Positions 18,248 to 23,002 of a stretch of DNA of 23,002 nt are shown here, piece after piece. The notes below the pieces were generated by a model. It did not search any database. It saw only the letters and a program-made list of their open reading frames with translations, and was not told where the DNA came from. This stretch comes from JAFGKM01 sp964408175 (GTDB lineage: Bacteria > Ratteibacteria > UBA8468 > B48-G9 > JAFGKM01): contig CAYOYL010000122.1 of NCBI GenBank assembly GCA_964408175.1, positions 1 through 23,002 on the forward strand, read 5' to 3'. The translations under genes and the position numbers were made by a program. The stretch's first letter is position 1. Each line of letters opens with the position of its first letter.

Positions 18248-18286
18248 TGTCTTCTTCTGAAGATAACCCAGGAAATTCCTAAGGGT
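18248..18286 (+). other. Two adjacent stem-loops in the leader of the cysteine-motif operon
   Basis: The 133-bp gap before the next gene contains a hairpin TGTCTTC/GAAGATA (18248-18265, loop TTCT, one G-U pair). Directly after it is a second inverted repeat, ACCC-AGG / CCT-aa-GGGT (18266-18286, 5-nt loop and a 2-nt bulge). Neither has a T-tract. They could be processing sites, the residue of a terminator for the catabolic run, or a leader element for the next operon. I saw no B12-box (GCCACTG), so a cobalamin riboswitch is not supported. Confidence 0.35.
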
Positions 18287-18341
18287 CCATGGTTGAGTTA
18301 AAAAACGGGAAAATACTTTTACCTTAAGAGGGAAGAAATTT

Positions 18342-18770
18342 ATGGCAGATAATATACACAAGGATTTTCACGGAGCACTGAGTACCGGGTTTCAGTATCT
18401 TGCGGAAAGATACGGGAAGAAAGAACTTGAGGAGTACCTGAAGGTTTGCGGTGAAAACATTTACAGGTGGTTGATAGATGAGATTAAAAAGGAAGGCCTT
18501 TCGGCTCTGGAAAGATACTGGCAAAGGATTTTCACCCTTGAAGAAGGAGAGTTTGAGATAGAAAGAAAGGGTGACGAAGAGATAAAACTTATTGTTAAAA
18601 GATGTCCTGCCCTCAGCCATATGGAAAAGGCAGGTTATCCGGTCTATAAGGACTTTTGCCTGCAGTGCAGGATTATAAACAGTGTGCTTGCGGGAAAAAC
18701 AGGGTTAACTTCCGAGGTTCAGTCCGAACAGGGGAAGAAGAGGTGCATCCAGACTTTTAAAAGGGAATAA
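18342..18770 (+). CDS. Small cysteine-motif protein, first of a tandem pair
   Basis: Protein of 142 residues, not recognised with certainty. No signal peptide or TM segment; probably cytoplasmic. The N-terminal ~60 residues are helical and charged (with AERYGKKELEEYL). They are followed by a beta-type segment and a conserved Cys pattern: Cys88-Pro, then Cys106-x2-Cys109 in KDFCLQC. The next gene encodes a paralogue with the same 18-residue spacing from CP to the C-x2-C pair. The layout loosely resembles the L-2-amino-thiazoline-4-carboxylic acid hydrolase-like (ATC hydrolase) and DUF6125-type small proteins, a tentative comparison. A GAGGGAAG ribosome site precedes ATG 18342. The next start follows the TAA stop with no gap, which suggests translational coupling. 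Confidence 0.7.
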   Translation: MADNIHKDFHGALSTGFQYLAERYGKKELEEYLKVCGENIYRWLIDEIKKEGLSALERYWQRIFTLEEGEFEIERKGDEEIKLIVKRCPALSHMEKAGYPVYKDFCLQCRIINSVLAGKTGLTSEVQSEQGKKRCIQTFKRE

Positions 18771-19214
18771 ATGATTTCCTGTACAGAGTTTATACTTGCA
18801 TACAACGAACTTTTCAAGTTTTTGCACACAAGGTACGGCAAGAAGGCAGTTGTTGACTTCTGGATATATATCTCAGATAATTTTCTAACCAATCTTGACC
18901 GGATTGTTAAGGAGAAAGGCATTGCTGGCATGGCTGAATACTGGACGCATACACTGACTGAAGAGAAGGCAGAATACAGGATGGATGTAGGTAAAAACCA
19001 CTTTCGCATTTACATGAAACAATGCCCTTCTGTAGGCTTGTTAAACAAGTGCGGAGTTGAAAAATATCCTTACTACTGCGAGCACTGTGAGGTGCTGTAT
19101 AAAAGGATAATAGAAAGGTATGGCTTTACCTATAAGATAAACTACATAGACAGGGATAAGGGTGTCTGCTCAATAGAGGTTGTTAAGAATGAAAAACGTA
19201 AGGGTAAGAGATAA
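18771..19214 (+). CDS. Small cysteine-motif protein, second of a tandem pair
   Basis: Protein of 147 residues and paralogue of its upstream neighbour. Shared features are RYGKK near residue 20, a KEKG motif, a YW before an acidic turn, Cys85-Pro, and Cys103-x2-Cys106 in YYCEHC at the same 18-residue spacing. It differs by an extra Cys before the pair (in NKCGVEKYP) and a longer basic C-terminus. The ATG abuts the previous stop, with AAGGGA inside the end of the upstream gene. Its 3' end overlaps the activation-domain gene by 26 bp. Function unknown: a paired heteromer with the first copy, acting on a thiol, a metal or a corrinoid protein, is an inference from motif and context. Confidence 0.7.
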   Translation: MISCTEFILAYNELFKFLHTRYGKKAVVDFWIYISDNFLTNLDRIVKEKGIAGMAEYWTHTLTEEKAEYRMDVGKNHFRIYMKQCPSVGLLNKCGVEKYPYYCEHCEVLYKRIIERYGFTYKINYIDRDKGVCSIEVVKNEKRKGKR

Positions 19215-19902
19215 TAAAGGGCTCTACCTTCTGGACAACATCCCTTATGACGTTGAGGCGGAAGGTGCTGCCAGTAAGTTCAGGATTGCAAGGGATAGCG
19301 AAGACTACACTGCCATTGAGAATATGGTTACAGAAGCAAAGAAGGCAGGTTCCCCAAAGGCTGTATACAGGGTTTCATACCCGGGAAAGAGAACGGAAGA
19401 CAGCGTTGTTATTGATGGGGTTGTACTGAAGAGCAGGGTGTTGAGTGTAAACCTTGCAGACGTCCACAGGGTATTCCCGTATGTGGTAACCTGCGGTCGG
19501 GAACTTGAGGGCTGGTCTAAAATTTATACCGACCCGCTTCTTTCTTATTTCACCGATTACATAAAGGCGGTGGCGTTAGAATCAGCCGTAAATTTTCTGT
19601 ATGGCCATATTAAAAAGAACTATCTGCTTTCAAAAATATCCAGTATCTCCCCGGGTTCGCTTGATGACTGGCCATTAGAGCAGCAAAAACCCCTTTTTGA
19701 GATAATGGGTGATATGGAAGAAACCGCCGGAGTTGTGCTGACTGACAGCCTTCTTATGCTTCCCGCAAAATCTATGTCAGGCATCATTTTCCCCACGGAT
19801 GTTACATTTGAAAGTTGTATGCTGTGTCCCCGCGAAGACTGTGTTGGAAGACGTGCTCCGTATAACAGCAGTCTGTACGAAGAAAGGTATAAAATCACCT
19901 GA
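19189..19902 (+). CDS. Stand-alone protein resembling the B12-dependent methionine synthase activation domain
   Basis: Protein of 237 residues from ATG 19189. AGAGG lies 9 bp upstream; an earlier in-frame TTG at 19180 has no usable ribosome site. The middle and C-terminal parts match the pattern of short MetH reactivation-domain proteins: VVTCGRELEGW, an ALESAVNFLY helix, the SPGSLDDWPLEQQ turn, and a PAKSMSGIIFP segment. In MetH this domain binds S-adenosylmethionine and allows reductive methylation of oxidised cob(II)alamin. The C-terminus adds a cysteine cluster, Cys210-x2-Cys213-x4-Cys218, which with Cys102 could hold an Fe-S cluster (inference). No MetH, corrinoid protein or methyltransferase is visible here, so the partner must lie elsewhere. 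It is translationally coupled to the small Cys-motif genes and convergent with the DUF4838 gene 69 bp away. Confidence 0.7.
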   Translation: MKNVRVRDNKGLYLLDNIPYDVEAEGAASKFRIARDSEDYTAIENMVTEAKKAGSPKAVYRVSYPGKRTEDSVVIDGVVLKSRVLSVNLADVHRVFPYVVTCGRELEGWSKIYTDPLLSYFTDYIKAVALESAVNFLYGHIKKNYLLSKISSISPGSLDDWPLEQQKPLFEIMGDMEETAGVVLTDSLLMLPAKSMSGIIFPTDVTFESCMLCPREDCVGRRAPYNSSLYEERYKIT

Positions 19903-19907
19903 AGGTG

Positions 19908-19924
19908 GGAACCGAGATGGTTCC
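19908..19924 (+). other. Inverted repeat between convergent genes
   Basis: GGAACC and GGTTCC form a perfect 6-bp stem with a 5-nt loop immediately after the activation-domain gene. Neither side has a T-tract, so it is a poor intrinsic terminator, but its position between convergent genes suits a shared mRNA 3'-end structure. Confidence 0.35.
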
Positions 19925-19971
19925 ATAATTGCTGGAGAACTGCAAGAAAGAGGGTTCTGTTCGTGAAAGTT

Positions 19972-22464
19972 TTAGTTACCGGTTTCCAGTATGACGGTAC
20001 CAAATCTCTCAAGCGGATACTCGTAGGTTTCGGAAACCATTGGAGACCATACAAAGGTTCCGCGGGGTGCCGAGATGTTTCTTCGGACTATCTGCATCCT
20101 TATTTTTTCCATTCTCCTTTTTTCTGCCTCGGGAAAAGCCCCGAAAGGTATTGCTGTTTCAATACTCCATGAATTCTCTCCCCTTTCCACAGCATATTTC
20201 ATACCGCTGGGATGCCAGAATTCATTCCATGCGGTCATATGAAACCCTCCGGAAACAAAAGGAACGACCTTTGTACCGGATGCTGTTTTTCCTGAAGAGT
20301 TAAAGACTATCTTATAGAAGGCTTCCGGCTGTAAATAGATTTTTTTTCTCAGGTCAAAATCTATCTCTATTCTGTCGTCATTGAAAATAGACTGTGCTTC
20401 CTCCTCCTTACACTTTGCAATAAGACTGTCTGTTTTCTGACCCTCTGCCTCCACACGTATGTAAAGGCGTTTGCCGTCATTGAGCATTTTTACGGATGTT
20501 CTGCATGGGGGTTCCTCCCCCATGCGCCATCCTTTCAGGTTCAATGGTTCAACCGTTCTCCATATCTCAGGGTTGACGCTGCCTTTCTCATCATCCGGAT
20601 TTTTTACAAACCTCGCCCTGTATTCCGGGCAAGAAGCATCTGCCGAATAGAAATTCTTTGCGTTGGCGAAGAAAAGTTCAAACGCCTCCCCGAAGTATTC
20701 AACCCTTCTTCTGTAAATACTTTCTTTCCCTGCACTCTCTCTCGCCTTAGAAAGTAAATCCTGCATTTTCTCTATGACATCTGCCGGATATATATCCCTG
20801 TACAGGAATCTGTCATGCACGTAAGAGACCGAACCAGGGTTGAGAGCCTGTCCCCACGGAGCATTTTCCCACCTCTCTATACAGAGATTAAAAAGTTCTT
20901 TCATCGGTTTTTCAGCCGGGCCAAAGAGGTTCTTGTAGTAATCTTCCATCAGTGCATTCATGTTGAGGTCGGGGTCCCACATCAGTTTATGCCACAGCCA
21001 TCCGTTGAACAGGCTGAACCGGTACCTTATGAGGGTTCTCGGGTTTGCCGCATTATTAAAACCTCCTGAGACCTTTCCCTTGAGAAACCTGAACCATTTC
21101 TGCAGTGTCCCGGGACAGAAATCGGGGGCCTGCACAGAAGGGTATACCATATACTCAAAGAGGAAGAGACGGGACGGGTTACCGTCAACCCTTTCATGCC
21201 ACTGGTTTACAAGGTCAACGTTATGCTGCCAGTGTCCGGGTGCCGACAATTTTGAGCCGCCCTTGACCGTGCATATCATAACATCCAGATTATCCGGAAT
21301 ATCTGTTTTTGCAGGGGGGAAAAGAAAGCCGCAGTAAGCAAGGGTTGCAATCCGTTTTTCAGGGCATATCTTTTTCGTCTCTTCAGCCACTTTCGCGATG
21401 TATCCGAAGACGAGCTCGGTAAGTTTTGAATTCTCCAGACCCTCCACCCACCTGCTCTTGCACCTGTCACAGCGGCAGTGAAATATGTTTTCAAGGTCCT
21501 TTGGTACGACGGGGATGTAGTTGTGGAAGGGTCTTGCGGAGCCGTATCGCCACGGGTCGGTTGTTCCCTTTTCGCAATAGTCTCTTATGTGCTGAAGTTC
21601 AAGTTTTAGAATCTTCGGATTGGAGTAACACACGCGGTTGTACCTGCTCGGTTTTTCTCCCTTTTTCAGTGGGCTCTTTTTCAGTGTGCTCTCACCGTCC
21701 GGGTCCAGGGCAAAAATATCCGGGTACTTATCACCATACATTATCTCCCATCCGAGGTGTGTATGGTTTGCGGAGAACCCGGTTGTATTGCCGTGTCTGG
21801 TTACAGGAAGCAGGTCTTCGACCGTTATCTCCTGTTCGGAATGATATATGGCGCCCGTACGCATGTGATAGAAGGGGTGTTTTTTGATATCCATCTTTCC
21901 CACGCTCAGGGTTCCCCTTTTCGGGATGACAGTTCCGAGTTCATGAGGGAAGTACCATCTTATCCCGCATGCCTGTTCGAGAAATTCAAAAACCCCCCAC
22001 AGGGTTCCCCTATCCGCACCTTCATGCTGCGGTATGTCACCGGAAGCGATTTCCCCGACAATGGCCACAACATTTCCTCTTCTCCTTATTATAAAGCCTT
22101 CAGGCGGGAGTCCTTTCCTTTCCTTCTCAACGAAATCTGTCAGACCGCTTCTGCCAACACATATAACCGTTTCATTCCTGCCGACTTTTTTATCCGTTAC
22201 TATCTCAAGTTTGGTGCCGGTGGCCTTCTCTATATATCCCTGGAGTAATTCTGCGGCATAACGGGTGGTCTTTGTCCTGTCAAGAGCAGTTCCGCCCCAA
22301 CGCGAACCAAGATAACCTATCTCGTCCGGAGTTTCTGATATCACAATCCTGCCTTTTGCAGCCCCGTTTTCAACGAGCATGAGTGGTTTAATCACACTCA
22401 TGCACAGTGCTCCCGTAGAAAAAACTAAAAAAAATGCTACAACGGTTGCTATGTATTTTTTCAT
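19972..22464 (-). CDS. Secreted DUF4838 protein with GH67-N-like and CBM9-like domains
   Basis: Exported 830-residue protein with a Sec signal peptide (about 1-22) and GGAGGG just upstream of the ATG. Residues ~28-190 resemble the alpha-glucuronidase N-terminal domain (RYAAELLQGYIEKATGTKL). Residues ~195-600 are the DUF4838 core with the C-x-C-x2-C cluster at Cys330, Cys332 and Cys335. Residues ~630-830 form a CBM9-like domain ending in strands with WSIETAIPFGAFP. It is more distant from the two tandem DUF4838 proteins than they are from each other, but shares their core and C-terminal architecture. It is on the opposite strand, with its own promoter, and divergent from the sulfatase gene. 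This suggests separate control, and a role in glycan attack alongside the sulfatase. Confidence 0.77.
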   Translation of the reverse strand: MKKYIATVVAFFLVFSTGALCMSVIKPLMLVENGAAKGRIVISETPDEIGYLGSRWGGTALDRTKTTRYAAELLQGYIEKATGTKLEIVTDKKVGRNETVICVGRSGLTDFVEKERKGLPPEGFIIRRRGNVVAIVGEIASGDIPQHEGADRGTLWGVFEFLEQACGIRWYFPHELGTVIPKRGTLSVGKMDIKKHPFYHMRTGAIYHSEQEITVEDLLPVTRHGNTTGFSANHTHLGWEIMYGDKYPDIFALDPDGESTLKKSPLKKGEKPSRYNRVCYSNPKILKLELQHIRDYCEKGTTDPWRYGSARPFHNYIPVVPKDLENIFHCRCDRCKSRWVEGLENSKLTELVFGYIAKVAEETKKICPEKRIATLAYCGFLFPPAKTDIPDNLDVMICTVKGGSKLSAPGHWQHNVDLVNQWHERVDGNPSRLFLFEYMVYPSVQAPDFCPGTLQKWFRFLKGKVSGGFNNAANPRTLIRYRFSLFNGWLWHKLMWDPDLNMNALMEDYYKNLFGPAEKPMKELFNLCIERWENAPWGQALNPGSVSYVHDRFLYRDIYPADVIEKMQDLLSKARESAGKESIYRRRVEYFGEAFELFFANAKNFYSADASCPEYRARFVKNPDDEKGSVNPEIWRTVEPLNLKGWRMGEEPPCRTSVKMLNDGKRLYIRVEAEGQKTDSLIAKCKEEEAQSIFNDDRIEIDFDLRKKIYLQPEAFYKIVFNSSGKTASGTKVVPFVSGGFHMTAWNEFWHPSGMKYAVERGENSWSIETAIPFGAFPEAEKRRMEKIRMQIVRRNISAPRGTFVWSPMVSETYEYPLERFGTVILETGN

Positions 22465-22497
22465 CAGCCCTCCACATTATTGAAACCCTTTTTATTT

Positions 22498-22526
22498 TTG
22501 ACACGATTAACGTTTGTTTTTATAAT
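22498..22526 (+). promoter_or_regulatory. Perfect-consensus sigma70 promoter for the sulfatase gene
   Basis: TTGACA (22498-22503), a 17-bp spacer and TATAAT (22521-22526) match the sigma70 consensus at all twelve positions with ideal spacing. Transcription should begin near 22533, giving a leader of about 64 nt. A promoter this strong usually needs a repressor to be regulated. The motif TTGGTAT (22526-22532) overlaps the end of the -10 and the predicted start and is repeated inverted as ATACCAA at 22577-22583. Confidence 0.7.
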
Positions 22527-22554
22527 TGGTATCAATCTTATTTTGTATGTTACG

Positions 22555-22583
22555 ATTATATCATTATTCACCTATCATACCAA
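22555..22583 (-). promoter_or_regulatory. Sigma70-type promoter for the - strand DUF4838 gene
   Basis: Read on the - strand, TTGGTA (complement of 22578-22583, four of six matches to TTGACA) is followed after 17 bp by a perfect TATAAT (complement of 22555-22560). The predicted start is near 22548. It faces the sulfatase promoter, so the two transcripts should overlap by about 16 nt. Confidence 0.6.
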
Positions 22584-22596
22584 AAAGGGAGGAACT

Positions 22597-23002
22597 GTGA
22601 AAAAGAGGCCGAATATTCTGTTTATAATCATTGACGACCTTGGATGGAGGGATACCGGATGCTACAGGAGCGAGTTCTACGAGACTCCCAATATTGACAG
22701 CCTTACCAAAGGCGGGGTTACCTTCACCAGTGCCTACTCGGCAAGCCCCGTATGCTCACCTACGAGAGCAAGCATAATGACAGGTAAGTATCCTGCCCGA
22801 ATAGGAATTACCAACTACATAGGTGGGCACGAGAGAGGGAAACTTCTGCCTCCTGAAAATCTGGGGCATCTTCCGCTGACGGAAAAAACCTTTGCAAAAG
22901 TCCTGCAGGAATCGGGTTACAAGACCTGCCACATAGGCAAGTGGCATCTCGGAGGTGGTGAGTACCTGCCCCAGTATCACGGATTTGGCAGGAACATCGC
23001 GG
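22597..23002 (+). CDS. Arylsulfatase-family protein (3' partial)
   Basis: First 135 residues of a type I sulfatase that hydrolyses sulfate esters. It starts at GTG 22597, with GGGAGG about 4 bp upstream. The protein opens with RPNILFIIIDDLGW, where Asp13 and Asp14 are metal ligands in the family. Cys53 is in C-S-P-T-R, the C-x-P-x-R site matured to formylglycine, followed by ASIMTGKYPAR; the second motif GKWHLGG is also present. There is no signal peptide, because the catalytic domain begins at residue 4. The enzyme is therefore probably cytoplasmic unless an export signal is missed. The frame runs off the window. Substrate is unknown, but proximity to DUF4838 genes suggests a sulfated polysaccharide. 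Confidence 0.92.
   Translation, partial: MKKRPNILFIIIDDLGWRDTGCYRSEFYETPNIDSLTKGGVTFTSAYSASPVCSPTRASIMTGKYPARIGITNYIGGHERGKLLPPENLGHLPLTEKTFAKVLQESGYKTCHIGKWHLGGGEYLPQYHGFGRNIA

Noticed and set aside
18209..18341. Cobalamin riboswitch upstream of the B12-related operon
   Set aside because: The gap is only 133 bp, with no B12-box or adenosylcobalamin-aptamer-like conserved core visible.
21426..22248. Open frames on the + strand (for example 21426-21887 and 21757-22248) opposite the DUF4838 gene
   Set aside because: They lie wholly inside a gene with signal peptide, conserved core and CBM9-like domain, and show no recognisable features or ribosome sites.
1..23002. CRISPR arrays, tRNA or rRNA genes, insertion sequences, attachment sites
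   Set aside because: No regularly spaced repeats, tRNA-like cloverleaf, rRNA segment, transposase or integrase frame was seen on either strand.

Overview
The window looks like chromosomal DNA from a Gram-negative, polysaccharide-degrading bacterium. The outer-membrane efflux lipoprotein, the many secreted multidomain proteins (DUF4838, LamG and CBM modules), the sulfatase and the lyase/dehydrogenase sets resemble genomes of the PVC superphylum (Lentisphaerota, Kiritimatiellota, Planctomycetota, Omnitrophota) or allied uncultured phyla. This placement is inferred from gene content; there is no rRNA or marker gene here. Genes are tightly packed, mostly on the + strand, with clear AGGAG-type ribosome binding sites and recognisable sigma70-type promoters.

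Region 1 (start to 5318) is a four-gene tripartite efflux operon of the MacAB-TolC type: a TolC-like lipoprotein (5' end outside the window), a long HlyD/MacA-type adaptor, a separate ABC ATPase and a separate MacB/FtsX-type permease. Region 2 (5319-5523) is an intergenic stretch with a good promoter.

Region 3 (5524-18208) is a colinear catabolic locus with gaps of 20-64 bp. It encodes a 1249-aa secreted LamG/CBM/glycosidase-like protein and two tandem DUF4838 proteins with alpha-glucuronidase-like N-terminal domains. These are followed by an atypical DHDPS/NAL-family protein, an SDR dehydrogenase, a Gfo/Idh/MocA oxidoreductase and a second DHDPS/NAL-family protein that matches N-acetylneuraminate lyase closely. 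The simplest reading is extracellular attack on an acidic or decorated glycan, then cytoplasmic oxidation, reduction and aldol cleavage of the released sugar acid. No sugar transporter or regulator is present in the window.

Region 4 (18342-19902) is a distinct three-gene unit: two small cysteine-motif paralogues in tandem and a stand-alone protein resembling the reactivation domain of B12-dependent methionine synthase. The genes abut or overlap, so they are probably translationally coupled. This is the least explained part of the window and the best candidate for an undescribed system, possibly a corrinoid-protein reactivation or cysteine-based redox module.

Region 5 (19972-23002) holds a third DUF4838 protein on the - strand and, divergently, the 5' part of a sulfatase gene on the + strand. 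The 132-bp spacer contains a perfect-consensus + strand promoter (TTGACA, 17 bp, TATAAT). A good - strand promoter faces it head-on, so the two initial transcripts should overlap. Together with region 3, this suggests that the organism uses sulfated or acidic polysaccharides.
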